Positions 33,859 through 46,370 of a stretch of 64,000 nt of DNA are shown here, piece by piece. This DNA is from Parasponia andersonii (Eukaryota > Streptophyta > Magnoliopsida > Rosales > Cannabaceae). The DNA lies in NCBI GenBank assembly GCA_002914805.1, contig JXTB01000105.1, forward strand, positions 128,879-192,878. Reading direction: 5' to 3'. How positions within the stretch are numbered: the first letter of the stretch is position 1; every line of letters starts with the position of its first letter. The translations under genes were made by a program, and so were the position numbers. The notes below the pieces were generated by a model. The model was not told the DNA's origin. It made no database searches and was given only the letters and a program-made list of their open reading frames with translations.

Positions 33859-36756
33859 CTACTTAATAAGATAAAGGACATCATTAGTCCCGTACGTATT
33901 ACTATTTTGGCATATTGGTACTTAGTCTTTTCTTGGTGATGAGGGCATTTAAGAACATATTACATACCTTTTTTTTAAGCATCGTTAGTACTTTTGGCAT
34001 TTTTCAACAAAAATTCTGTTAGAATTCATTTGAGTGAGAGAAAATTTTGAGCCATTAATATGTATTGTTTAAATTGTTTAGCAATTTGGTCCCTATTTTT
34101 TTGATATTTATATCTCTAATTAAAAATATTGTATTCACCAATTAATTAGAGGAAAATACAAATATTCTTTGATTCTTATCAAAAGTATAGTGAAATCTTT
34201 CTAAAATAAAAATAAAATTATAACAAGATCGCTCAGTAAAAAAGAAAAAATCTATAAAATCTCCAGGCTTAATTATATTATTTTTTATAAATAAATAATT
34301 AGTTATTCTTTTTTTAGAATAACATAAATAAAAAGAAAAATTCATAAAAATTTCAAGACTTATTTGCTATGTTGTTTAGGTAAATAATTAGTTAATTTTT
34401 TTAGAATAATCATTCATAATTAAATGAAAATTTAATGAATATAAAAAAATTTCAATCAAATTTAACTAGTAAAAAATTGTGTATGTGACTTTTTTTAGCT
34501 CTAAAAATAGTAAGATAATTATTTTTTATCCACAAGAATTATTATAGTTTGACAAAAATTACAGCATGTCAATAGTTTTTTTTTTAATTTGATTCTTAAA
34601 TAAATTTTTTTTATATTTGCCTTTGAAATTTAATTTTTCAAAAGAATGGTGGGTACAATATTGTTAATTAGATAACTGATTTCCATGTAGTATAATATCT
34701 TGTAGCTAAGCAAATCACAGAAAATTTTTCACAAAGGATTCCTAGAAACTAGTTTAGTTTTCTTTTAGCATAATCTATTGTTTGTAAGTAAATCATAGGG
34801 AAATTACAAACATTTCTTGGAAACTAATTTCGTTTCCTTATAGCAAAATTCCCTATATGTAAATAAACTGATAAGAAATTCTAGATGTCTGAGGCAGAAA
34901 CTTTCTTGGTAAGTAATATTATGTTTCTATACGCATATTTCAATTATTCTATATCCAAAAGAAATAAATAAAGGAAAGAAATGGAAATAGATAAATTGAG
35001 GGTGAAGGTTATTGAAAAAAAAAAGTTTAAAAAGAGAAAATGAAAAAAATAAAATAAAGGAAAGAAAAAGAAAGAAAATGACAAAGGTTTAAAACAAAAG
35101 TCGTAATAATGTTCAATATGGGAAAAAAATTAAAATTGATTATGAAAAATGAATTTTAAAAAAAATGAAAAAAAGAATAAATAAAGAAAAGAAAAAAAGA
35201 GTAATAATATTCAATACAGAAAAAATATATAAAATATATTATAAAAAATGAACGTAAAAAAAAAACTAAATAAAAGAAAAAGACAGAAAATAGATAAATT
35301 AAAGATAAAGGAATCGAACCCAAATCTAGAAATCGAGCCTTACTATTACATCAACTTGCATTTTTGTTCATTTGCGTTATTTTTTAATTAATAGATCATT
35401 CTATAAAGATGGACGAATTTATAGCATTGTCACTGTACCTTAGATCGTATAAATCGAACTATTTATTCATTGACCATACAAAAAAATATTTAATATTCAA
35501 GATGGATTTAGAGCTATAATGGCTAAAAGAATCCCAAGTTAGTATTTTTAGCAAAATGTATGACACTTAAAAAAGGATTGAAAACTTGGCCTGGTATTGG
35601 AAAAAGCCAAAACTGATGCACAAAATACAGTTTCCGCCATTAGTAAAAATGCTCCCTTGCGGTGGAGAGCCCGATCATCAATGACATTAGTGTCTTCCTT
35701 ACTCAGCTTGGAAATATTTATTGCTATTGAGGAAAAAAATTGTGAGGACGAAGTCAATGAAAAATAAAGAGAAAAATAGCTTTTCTACAACTATATAGAA
35801 CTTTATTTTGAAACTTTTGGCTTTATTAAACAATGTGTCCGAACTCTATATAGTAAAAAATGACATCAAATCTAATTTTCGCTTTTTTTGAAAAAAATTT
35901 CTATCCTTTTTTGTTAGAATCCAAATAGGAGAAAATAAAATACCTTGTAATTTTTTTTTCTTTCCCTCTAAAACTTTAGGTTCAAACAGAGCCTTAAATT
36001 TTTCGTCCTAGGAATTTTGCAGTACATACTCTAACTAATTTTTCCTTTAGCATTTCTTCTTCATTTTTTTTTTATACCAAGCATTTCTTCTTTATGTTTG
36101 TCGATAAATGAGATACCTAATTGTATATCTAGTGTTAGTATTGTACTGGATAACTTTTCTTTTGAATGAAAGTTCAACGGTATTTCCACTAAAAAAAAAA
36201 GAATATATATATTAAGTAATAAGTGTATATAAAAAATAGATCTCTTCTCTCTTATTTAAGTCATTCAAAATATCTTTCCTCTTACAGAAATGTCAAATGT
36301 AAAATTGATATTTAACATTTTTTTTTCTAAGTTGTGTTGAAGAATGCGTGAAAAGAAATAAAATTTAATATTTAGCGTCGTGTTCGCTTATGTCGTTTCA
36401 TATATTGTTATATGAAAATATAAAAATTAAAATAGAAGTGTGCAAAGCAAAGAGTAAGGATGGCAATTGGCAACGAGTAGGGTGCCAACTATGCTACGTA
36501 AAGTTGCATTTTTATCCAATCTTTTACCTACTTGGATGAAGTGGATAAAATAGACATATTACTGATCATGAATATCGGTATGTATTCTTTTTTAATCATT
36601 AAGAATTGAAAATAACTTTTATAAACTTTTAATTTTAGTATTTTTCCGTATATATGAAACTTTAAAAAAGTATAAATCTATTAGAGTTAAATACAAAAAT
36701 AATTATGTAGGTATCAATCATAATCTACAACAATCACATATATATATATATATATG

Positions 36757-36987
36757 GGCACCAATCTAATATGTATTTTTTTTTTTACTTATATATAGGT
36801 ATTATTTTGGCTAATGAAAATTTATCATGCATATTTTTTTATAGTAAAAAATGAGATAAATAACATTAATGATGCATATCTTTTCATGTAACTCATTATA
36901 ACCATTAGATCATCATTAGATGATGATCTAATGGCTAAAAAAAATACATGCATATAGGGAAAAAAATATCTATTAGATTGACAACCT
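36757..36987 (+). mobile_element. TA-embedded MITE, copy 2
   Basis: Counterpart of 33041-33276 in the second duplicated block, with the same termini, orientation and flanking TA tracts. It therefore derives from the block duplication and not from a separate insertion. Confidence 0.82.
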
Positions 36988-37082
36988 ATATATATATATA
37001 TATATTTCTTTTTTTTTTCTTTTACATAAATTGAATAGTTTTGAATGTTTATTTTATTGTGTATGAGTTTTATATTTGATAA

Positions 37083-37619
37083 GGTTAATAATAATAATGA
37101 CCTCTGAATTATTCTTATTGTACCACTTTAATCCCTGAACTTTCAACTTACATAATAATGGTCCTTGAATTATATAATTGTTACAATAATGGCTCATTTG
37201 TCACAAATTTTTAGTTTTTTTTAATAGAAAATGGTCTTTAATAAAGCATATAATTGAGCATTATTTGCTTTTATAAGTTAAAATCTCGTTCCCATCTATA
37301 GTTGTGAAACTATATGCTTGGAATGTGACTCATTTCTATTAAAAATGTAATAGTTTGTGGAAAAAAAGATTATTATTGTAATTATTATATAAATCTTGGT
37401 AGTATACTGTGTAAGTTGAAAATACAAAATCTCATTCTTAACCATAGTTAGCAAACTAGATGCTTTAAAATGACTTATTTCTGTTAAATATTTAACAGTT
37501 TGTGATAAAAAGGTCATTGTTACAACAATATATAATTTAAGGAGCATTACTTTATAGATTGAAAGTTTATGAGTCAAAGTAGTATAATGATTATAATTCA
37601 TGTGTCATTATTATTAACC
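37083..37619. mobile_element. TIR element (537 bp), copy 2
   Basis: Same arms as 33374-33858. It is longer because of about 50 extra bases near its middle (around 37250-37305: GAGCATTATTTGCTTTTATA region), which copy 1 lacks. Confidence 0.8.
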
Positions 37620-38579
37620 CTACTTAATAAGATAAAAGGACATCATTAGTCCCATAAGTATTACTATTTTAGCATATTGGTACTTAGTCTTTTCTTGGAG
37701 ACGAGGGTATTTAAGAACATATTACATACCCTTTTTTTTTGGCATTGTTAGTACTTCTGGCATTTTTCATCAAAAAATCTGTTAGAATTCATTTGAGTGA
37801 GAGAAAATTTTGAGCCATTAATATGTATTGTTTAAATTGTTTAGCAATTTGATCCCTATTTTTTTTGACATTTATATCTCTAATTAAAAAAATATTGTAT
37901 TCACCAATTAATTAGAGGAAAAATACAAATATTCTCTGATTCTTATTAAAAGTACAGTGAAATCTTTCTAAAATAAAAATTAAATTATAATAAGATTGCT
38001 CGGTAAAAAAGAAAAAATCTATAAAATCTCGAGGCGTAATTATATTATTTTTTACAAATAAATAATTAGTTATTCTTTTTTAGAATAACATAAATAAAAA
38101 AATTCCATAAAAATTTCCAGACTTATTTGTTATGCTGTTTAGGTAAATAATTAGTTAATTTTTTTTGAAAATAATCACTCATAATTAAATGAAAATTTAA
38201 TGAATATAAAAAATTTTCAATCTAATTTAACTGGTAAAAAAATATGTATGTGATCTTTTTTAGTTTTAAAAATAATAAGATAATTATTTTTTGTCCACAA
38301 GAATTTTATAGTTTGACAAAATTTACAGCATGTCAATAAGTTTTTTTTTTTAATTTGATTCTTAAATAAACTTTTTTTTTATATTCGCCTTTGAAATTTA
38401 ATTTTTCAAAAGATTGGTGAGTACAACATTATTAATCAAAGATATGAATGGAAAAAAAAATTTACAGATCAAATTGCTAAATAATTAAAATAATTGTGAT
38501 AAATTATGTAAAATTTCTTTTATTTATATAAATTCTAATGGAATATGCGAAAAATGAATTTTTTTTTTTAAAAAAAAAA

Positions 38580-38762
38580 AAGAAAGAAATTTGAAATGAC
38601 GATATTGTCCCTGAAGGTGGGGCGACCTGCAAAGCAGCGAGGGAGGGCGTAGAAAGAGGGGTTTTATTATACTGGTATTGTTGATCCCAGCGGCATAGAA
38701 CAGCAGACAGCGGTTGAACTAGAAGAAGCAGTAGTAGAAGAAGAAAGAAAGAAGGGTCCGCC
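38580..38762 (+). promoter_or_regulatory. DAD1 promoter and leader
   Basis: Base composition changes abruptly from AT-rich repeat DNA to a GC-richer region at about 38600. A TATA-like TTTTATTATAC lies at 38662-38672, about 90-100 bp before the ATG, and the downstream leader is purine-rich (GAAGAAGCAGTAGTAG). The duplicated blocks end only about 140 bp upstream of this region. Confidence 0.45.
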
Positions 38763-38844
38763 ATGGCCAGATCCACCGGCAAGGACGCCCAAGCTCTCTT
38801 CCATTCTCTCCGTTCTGCTTATGCAGCCACACCCACTAACCTCA

Positions 38845-38888
<44 letters not shown>

Positions 38889-41587
38889 ATCCAAAATCAT
38901 GATCTTGATTTTTGACCCCATTTTTTCTTCTCCTGCAGATCATAGATCTTTACGTGGTTTTCGCTGTCTCCACAGCTTTTATTCAGGTACATTTCGAATC
39001 CTATGCTCTTTTGGAAAATTTCGCTGCTCTTTCTTCTTCTGAATTTGTTTGGGACCCAAAAAAAAAAATTCTGATCAATTTCTGCAATCAAAGCTTAACC
39101 CATATAATAATGACCCTGGAATTACATGGAATTGAATTATTTCTCCTGTTTTGATTAATTTTTTGATTTTTTTTGGTTAATCATGTCTTGTTTTGTTTTT
39201 CGAGACAATATACACACACACACACACATACATACATATATATATATATATATGTATATATATTTTGGGAGTGTTAGATCCTGACTTCATCTTTCATGCT
39301 AGCTTATACTTCATCTTAGTTGTTTAACTATTGTGTCGTTTGTAAGTCAATGAAACTGGAGCCGAAAAGTCAATGACTATTCGTATCATCGTGTGAACTC
39401 CGAAATGTAGAGCTTACTCATCTTCATTCTGTGAACTCTTATTGTTTTTCACTCATCAGTTGTCTTGCATGTCCCATTCCGAATTTCCGAAATTTTTTGC
39501 GTGGCTATGTTTGTTTACATGTATCCTCTTTGTAAGTTCAGCACGAAGACCTCTTTCCGGTCCTTCCTTTTGCAAAATGGTAACCGATGATTATGAGTGA
39601 CTAGACCCATGGTTTGCTCCCACAAAGTTTGGGATTCGATTCCTTATGCGGACTACCTAACAATATGGTAGAGTTTTTTGCCTCCTCCCATAGATTGCAA
39701 GGTTCACCAAGAGGACCAATATCAATTGAAAAAAAAAAAAAAAAAAAAAAAGAAAGTTTTTGAAAATATTCGTATTTGTCTTTTTCATTTGGTTATAGGT
39801 TTGTTGTTTACTCTTTTGTCAGTCATGTAGTTACACAATTAAAACATTGGGTTAGCGCTTTTCCATGATGCTCATTCTTCCATCCCTCTTACTTATTGAT
39901 TTAAATTTGTACCGTGTAAACTTTTTCTTAATCGTATTTGCTGATTAGAAACTGACTGTTAACATTCCATTTGGATTTTCAAAGGTCCTTGAAATCATCT
40001 CATATCTTTTTGCCAGTATTTAAAAGGGCAGTTGAGATATATAATAGAAGGAAAATAATCATTACTATTTTTTGGATCTCATTTTCTGATTAAAAATCGA
40101 CTGTTAGCAATTTGGATTTGGATTTTCAAAGTTTATTGAAATCGTCTTATATCTTTTAGCCAGTAATTAAGTGGCAATAGAGATAAAATAAAAGTAAAAT
40201 ATTATAGTTGTGATAGGAACATTAAGAGTTTGAATTTTAGTACAAGATGAAGGAGGCAACCACGCACTATAATGTTGTTTAGTGACTCTAATAGACCCAT
40301 ATGCTTGGTCAGACTCCAGCAAAATTTTGAAGTAAAACATAACAGAATTTAGTTTATAAAATTTAAAAATCGTAAATAATTTTCTTTTGTATGTTGGATG
40401 AGAACAATATTCTTTTTCCACACAGAATCCAGAAGTAATTTTCTATGTCAGGGAATGCCCTGTGCACACAGACATTTGTTTAGGTTACACATTTGCACAA
40501 GCTAGTGAGCTAGGCATAGTGTGCCAATAGGAGATTTACAAGTCTCATGATTTTCAAATTTCCTGTGTATATCATTAAGGATGGAACTTATGTTCAATGA
40601 ATTTCTTGATGGGAAGGTCGCATTTGGGGACATTTTAACGTTTTGTTTATCAAAAAGGCATCCTCATTTTGATTGGAAACCGAAATAATTGTTCCTTTTC
40701 TATTTTTGTTCCTTAATTCTTATTGTTCTGGTATTCTTGTATTCTGGTATTTTGCATGTAAGACAAAAAATACAGGTATTAGTGGCCTGACTGATCCTGG
40801 CATTAATATATGCTTTTAAACAGGTAGCTTATATGGCTTTTGTTGGATCCTTCCCATTCAACTCCTTCCTTTCAGGAGTGCTGTCTTGTATTGGGACTGC
40901 AGTCCTTGCTGGTAAGCAGATTTCATATCCTGTCATTGTTAAATTGTAATCCGTATTCTAACATATTGGTGCTGATAAATGATTGGTTTTCATCTGTAGT
41001 ATGCCTTCGCATCCAAGTGAACAAAGAGAACAAGGAATTCAAGGTATGGTTTCCTTCTTAAACTGCCATCTTGTTTTTCAATCTATGCGGGTGTGGTGGG
41101 GAAGAAGCTTGAAATTTTACCCGAACTTTTTGATGCTAGATGTTTAATCAATTTTGAAGACTTTTTGTCTTTTTGCATAGCTGAAACTTGAAAGCATATA
41201 TAGGCATAAAGTATTATCAGGTATTTCAGCAGATGCTGAGAGGGTGTGGTTTCGAAATTTATTTGTCTTGGGTGAACTTTAGAACTCTGGACCGGTTTTA
41301 GGAATGTGAAATTTTATTTGTTTCTTACTGTAGTTTCCTGCAACCAAGATGTACTAGTTTTTCTCCCAGTCAAACAAAAGACAAAGCAAACTTTAATTTA
41401 TCGGAGGTTTTCAATGCTTTAGAATGTTCCATACGTAGCTCATTGCCCAATGCCCACTAAAATGAATGTTTTGTTGCTCATACTTTCTCCCATTTACATG
41501 CAGGATTTACCAGCAGAGAGAGCTTTTGCAGATTTTGTTCTCTGCAACTTGGTGCTTCATTTGGTTATAATCAACTTCCTTGGTTAA
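38763..41587 (+). CDS. DAD1: DAD1, oligosaccharyltransferase subunit
   Basis: Five exons join in frame: 38763-38846, 38939-38986, 40824-40911, 41000-41043 and 41504-41587 (348 nt, 115 aa, the usual DAD1 length). The N-terminus (KDAQALFHSL, then AATPTNLK) is cytosolic. Three hydrophobic segments follow at about 29-51 (IIDLYVVFAVSTAF onward), 53-74 and 96-114 (FVLCNLVLHLVIINFLG at the very C-terminus). LRIQVNKENKEFK is the conserved loop before the last segment. DAD1 is a small integral ER-membrane subunit of the oligosaccharyltransferase that N-glycosylates nascent proteins; its loss triggers cell death in animals. Intron 2 is 1.84 kb and holds a SINE. The start codon context is CCATGG. No broken residue is seen. 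Confidence 0.96.
38846..38884 (+). repeat. (CT)n microsatellite in DAD1 intron 1
   Basis: About 17 CT units begin directly after the exon 1 donor (GTCTCTCTCT). Confidence 0.95.
39211..39263 (+). repeat. (CA)n(TA)n compound microsatellite
   Basis: CACACA run passing into CATACATA and TATATA within DAD1 intron 2. Confidence 0.93.
39577..39751 (+). mobile_element. SINE with poly(A) tail in DAD1 intron 2
   Basis: A B-box-like GGGATTCGATTCC is followed by a body with GCGGACTACCTAACAATATG and TTTGCCTCCTCCCATAGATT, and a tail of about 23 A residues at 39729-39751. The upstream part (GATTATGAGTGACTAGACCC) stands where an A box would be. It is in the same orientation as the gene. Confidence 0.65.
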
Positions 41588-43140
41588 AATCTTTAGCTAT
41601 TGTAATCTGTCCTAGGACCATGAAAATCAGACAATTATAAATTTATATGCCTTTATGCAGCATTCACTGCCGGTTGCTCCTTGTGGAGCTCGTGATGTAT
41701 GCAACATGAGAATGCAATTAATTTCGGTCAGAAATTTTGGATTCATATATTTATCAGATTAAACAACTACACGCGTTATTCCACATTTTTCAGCTTCTTA
41801 GTCTGTTGCTTGGTGAATTTCAAAGAAAACATGAGTCAGATGACCGGTCCTCGGTTTATTACTGTCAAAATATTGCTTTAAACACATTTTATGCTGCCCT
41901 GTTGAAAAGTTTCTGATTTCATCTAGCATTGGTTCATAAGATTGAAACTATGAGTATAGAACTGAATGAAGTTTCAGAAAACAAGAAGGTAGCCAAGATA
42001 TTAGCCTTTATATTGGTTGGCTTAAAAAGTTTCGAGTTCGAGAGAAATGTACCACCTCCGTTCTTTTTGGTTTGTGGTAGAGAAAAATTGATGACCCCCA
42101 AATCAAGTGGTGAGTATGGGCATGAAATGACTGGTAAAATGTCTGGGCACGTATCTATTCACATTATTTGGCTTTCATTCATGACAAGTTAAAACAGCTT
42201 AGTATCTTTTCTGTTTTGTCATGATTGAAGGGTGGATTACTAAACAGGCACTTTTTCATTCACTCAAAATTTGCAAAGGAAAATGTTAGGTATCCATTCT
42301 TGTTTACCAAAATTTTCAATTGGTGTATTGGAACTTATCACAAATAGGCCTAATTTTGAGTAATTGATAGGATTAGATTGCACATCTTCTAACAACTGAA
42401 ACTGTTAGGAGGATTGCTTGCATTTGTCCTACATTTAGGGAGGATGATGCAAGTTCATCACTTGAACACAAGGGTGGGGCTAAGTGGTCCCAAGCCTCGA
42501 AAAAGGTATGATACTCATCTATAAGGTCCTCGAAATAAAGTCTAAATGGGTAGAGCCCAAAGAGTGCGTTTTTGGGTCTAATTCTGGGTGATCGATAAGG
42601 TTATATTGTGCATCTCCTAGCAATTGCAACTTCTTCATTGACCATATCGAATGCTCAAAACCACAACGCTCTAAGCCAATCGTAAGATTTGGCAGTGTGC
42701 ATTTGGACATTGATCATATGCATGCGTATTAGCTAAATTTCAATTGAGTGATGATGACTTCTACTTCTAACATATCTCTTAAAAGCAATAATAATGTTTG
42801 ATAGGAGGGAAAAATATGAGGAATGAGGTCAGAGGTTTAGTGGGTGAACTGTTGGAATGTATGGTTATTTGATACAAAAGTTAGAACTCGTGAACTGTTT
42901 TCCACACGGGCTAAATATTGAAAAACTAATATGCGAACACTTGGAACGTCAAATGTACAAGCTTGCTTCCAAGGAATGAGTTCTCTGCTCATTATGAAAA
43001 AAGTGAGCAGCGAAATTAATTAGACACTACTCAGTTTGAGTTGTTAGGATCTAATTGATTTTTCATGTACGTATGTTTAATTTTTAAGCGATTCTATTTG
43101 TCGGGACTAGTATCGAAAACTAGCAATAAAAAATGGACAA
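41588..43140 (+). other. DAD1 3' region and intergenic DNA
   Basis: The first ~120 bp after the stop is probably 3' UTR. Beyond it I see no gene. Two ~55-bp related segments lie at about 42349-42404 (TTTTGAGTAATTGATAGG...) and 42579-42634 (TTCTGGGTGATCGATAAGG...), both ending with a TGCACATCTTCTAACAACTG-type phrase: a diverged direct repeat. Confidence 0.5.
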
Positions 43141-43149
43141 CCCAGTATT

Positions 43150-43154
<5 letters not shown>

Positions 43155-43193
<39 letters not shown>
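43155..43193 (+). repeat. (GT)n(TA)n microsatellite
   Basis: GTGTGTGTA followed by about 17 TA units. Confidence 0.93.
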
Positions 43194-43195
<2 letters not shown>

Positions 43196-43305
43196 GCATT
43201 CAATTATGCTACATAACATTGCTTTGGTTCATATAATTTATCTGTATTGCAACTGGTTTACTACGTCAATAATTAGTCAGGAAAGCAAAAACTTTACAGG
43301 TTAAA

Positions 43306-44343
43306 TTAAGACCCCTGCGTATCTCGTGAGACGTGGTCTATCGCAATGGATAAAATAGTTGAGTTCTGGTAGCCCGAAGATAAAATGTCAATACGCATTC
43401 TTGGGACGATAAGCTGCCATGGACTGTGGAGCATGGTGAAATGAAATATGAACCATAACCCATGTCCGTCGTGAGCAATGAATGTTGATGTAGTCGTAGA
43501 GGTGACATCTATCCCTGAGTTCGTAATAGATGGATACGTGCAAGGAATAAATAAATTTTGAGAATTCAAATTAAAACTTACAGCTACAATGTTTTGCTCC
43601 TCAAATTCAAAAAATTTTACGACGATGAAAGAATAAAATTAAAACTATTCTAGGTTAGAATACAAACATACCAATTATTGATAGAATAGTAATTTTGTAA
43701 ATAAAATTATTTCAATTCCCCTTCATCAATGTACAGAATAAGGGAGATTGTGTTTATTCATTACTCTTTTACCAAGTACGGTGAAAGAATTTTTTTTTTT
43801 CCTTTCCTCCTCTCTTTTCTTCACTTGTACATATCCATTCTTCCCATTTCCAATCATTCCTACCACAGTTAAAAGGCCAACACAAATACAAAACTCATAT
43901 ATACAAAAACAGTCGCGTGTAACAAGTAGTTAGATGCTTCGTTCAAAAGCATCCACCACCAACTATTTCACTAGTGCTGCGCATAAATTTCGTATGCTGA
44001 AAAAGCTGTCAATGAAATAAAGCCCTGGAGCATAGACCACTATATCCTTTTAAACCCGTATCGAGCATAATGACATTACATGGAATCATGGATCAGCAAA
44101 TGGCCACCACTGAAATTCTATACAGATTTAAATTCATAGAAATACAACAGCAAATAAATAGCACGTTTCCATGGAGGAACTTTAGGGAAAGAAAAGAAAA
44201 GAAAAAAAAAATACGCACCACACTGAAGCAAAACTAAGATACCACAACCTTACACCACGCCCCTTCCCCTCACATTTTTCGTCATCATCTTAAAGTCTTA
44301 CTTGAAGAACTGCCCCCCTTTTTAAAGGGACAATGTCAACATC
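43306..44343 (-). other. Intergenic and probable 3' UTR of the ATI gene
   Basis: The stretch nearest 44343 is likely 3' UTR of the minus-strand gene. The rest contains an 87-codon open frame (43569-43306) with no recognisable features and mixed base composition. I do not call it a gene. Confidence 0.4.
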
Positions 44344-46360
44344 TTAATTCTCACTTGAAGAGCTGCCTCTAATAAGGGAACCACGGCGATGCTGTCCCAC
44401 AATCACATCTTTTAGTCTTGATATGGGACCAAACAGTCTGCCCGTCTTCTGCCAAAACACAAGAAGTAATATTAACATCAATTTCATCAAGGTAAATTAA
44501 AGGTGCTATATAGCAAGAGTACAAGACATTGTCATAAACAATGTGCTACTGATTCATCGTCCTGACAACAGAATATTAATAAAATCGGTCTCTTTATTCG
44601 CCAAGCCTACCGGCACTAACCAACCGCAATTGATTAAGTAAGCTCCTCTAAATAAATTAGTTGCAACACTTATCATGATTGAAAAAAAAAAAAAAAAAAA
44701 AAAAAAAGAAAAAATTCTCTCATTGTGCAAACTAACATCTGCTTCAGTCACATGAACAAATGCCTGAACTACTACAGATGAGTCCAACCATTCCACATCC
44801 ATAAATTTCAGATCAGGTAAGGTTTCAACATGATGATCAGAAACACCCTTAACATTCAGAAACAAAAAAGAACGTTCAACAATTAATCCTAACATGCCTA
44901 TTAAATTAGCTCAAATGCACCATATAATAATCAGTGATTACCTCAAAAAATGAGGAACAGCCATAACTTACAAAGGAGCTGTAATCCAATCATGTTAGAA
45001 ACATGAGGCAAGAAAGATTCACAGACAACTTCAGCACAACAGGAATGTAGAAAATGGACATTTACTGCCCGGCAAGAAGTGAAAATCAACAGCAAGAACG
45101 ATTCAAATCATAGTTCAATAAATAAAAAAAGAAATATTCGAGGAACCCTCATTGTTCACAATGTTTCAACAGCATACAACTCTATGTAATTACAACAGCA
45201 TATTATACAATGTAAGATGGAAAAATCAAGCGCATAACATTACAATTTACAAACATATCAATCACTAGAAATCAGTTTCCTTCAGCACTTTTCTAATATT
45301 AATTTCCCATGTCATGGATCTATCTATACTATACCCTTGAAACTTCTTGCTCAAATAATTTTCACACTAAGGATGAGTATCATAATTTAGTTTCATATAT
45401 GCATACAAGTCATAGAACCTCATGTCATCCTATTGTATCTTAACCATAAGAACACAAGCTCAACGAAACCAACTAGCAAAGCCAAAATGCTATTTAAGTT
45501 AGTTTGCAAGAGACTAAAAGCAATCAACAAACCTCATTATTAAGGCTGAACTGCCACTTAAGTTGCAGAGCCTGCCATCTTTCTTGCTGCCAATGCTGCC
45601 CGATAATTACCAGGCCCATAACAGCTGCTGCGACAAAGATAGACCAAAACGTGTTTGCTTCTTTTGCTTGAGAATATAAGGAAGCAGCCCCTCTCCTCCA
45701 CCAAGCTTCACATGGAAGACCAGAACCATCATGTTTGTCTTCTTTCGAAAGCTTTGGTGAACGTGCAATTTCCCCAGCATCTAAATCCTGTTCTGATGGT
45801 TCAACTGCTGTCTCCTCCCCATATGGTGCTGAACCAACTAAAGTTGTTTCAGTTTGGAAAGAACTATACCTGGCAGCATTATATACATTCTGCGCTTCAA
45901 TCAGATTTAACCCTTGCAAATTAGTGCCTTCTTCAAAATCTGTACCATGAAAAGGTAACCTTTTACCCTTCTCGTCAAAAAACGGAATTCCTGGAAACTC
46001 ATCCGTTACGGTCAATTCTTTGAAAGGCCAATTTTCTTCATCCTTTCCACTAGATCTGCCCCCTTCTTCAGCAGGCAATGCAGTAACAACATCCTTATCC
46101 TGACGTTCATCATGAATTGTGCTATTATCAGGTTCCAAAGGCAAATTCTCATGCTGACTTGGTGGGAAAACAAAATGACCTGACATGAACAAGGCATGGG
46201 AAGTTTCAGCTTCCTCCTCATATGTATTACCCTTGCCATCATCGTTTGACTCAACTAAGTCAGGACCAGGTGCAGCAGCATATGTTGACGCTGTAAGTGA
46301 AACAACTTCCCATTCATTCCCACGAGAAGCGTTTTCCTCTAACCCCTCCTTGTCTGCCAT
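44344..46360 (-). CDS. ATI1: ATG8-interacting protein 1/2 homologue
   Basis: Two coding exons, 46360-45533 and 44448-44344, join in frame (933 nt, 310 aa) across an 1,084-bp GT...AG intron. The N-terminus has GNEWEVVSLTAS, the signature of Arabidopsis ATI1/ATI2; W17-E-V-V20 fits the ATG8-interacting motif W/F/Y-x-x-L/I/V. A second match, FKEL at 113-116, sits after an acidic run. The middle is acidic and probably disordered. A single membrane segment lies at about 238-255 (FWSIFVAAAVMGLVIIGQ), followed by a basic, conserved tail (RLFGPISRLKDVIVGQHRRG, ending SSSSEN). In Arabidopsis the proteins bind ATG8 and mark ER- and plastid-derived bodies for vacuolar delivery during carbon starvation. 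The open frame extends two codons above the chosen ATG without another ATG. I cannot distinguish ATI1 from ATI2 by eye. Confidence 0.92.
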
Positions 46361-46370
46361 CCTCAAGCAC

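Larger units (their letters stand above)
30891..34674 (+). repeat. ~3.8-kb tandem duplication, copy 1
   Basis: Starts in the minisatellite at AACTGATTTCTATTTAGCAT and runs through AT-rich non-coding DNA. It contains a tRNA-like B-box segment, a TA-embedded MITE (33041-33276) and a 485-bp TIR element (33374-33858). It ends with TTTTTCAAAAGAATGGTGGG. Copy 2 follows at once in the same order and orientation. Confidence 0.93.
34675..38440 (+). repeat. ~3.8-kb tandem duplication, copy 2
   Basis: Begins AACTGATTTCCATGTAGTAT and ends after TTTTTCAAAAGATTGGTGAG. It matches copy 1 almost throughout, with single-base changes and small indels: for instance the segment at about 31968-31996 of copy 1 is deleted in copy 2, and copy 2 carries about 50 extra bases near 37250-37305. 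Confidence 0.93.

Noticed and set aside
43306-43569. 87-codon minus-strand frame with mixed composition
   Set aside because: No recognisable domain, no splice partners, and it lies where the ATI 3' flank would be. RNA data could overturn this.
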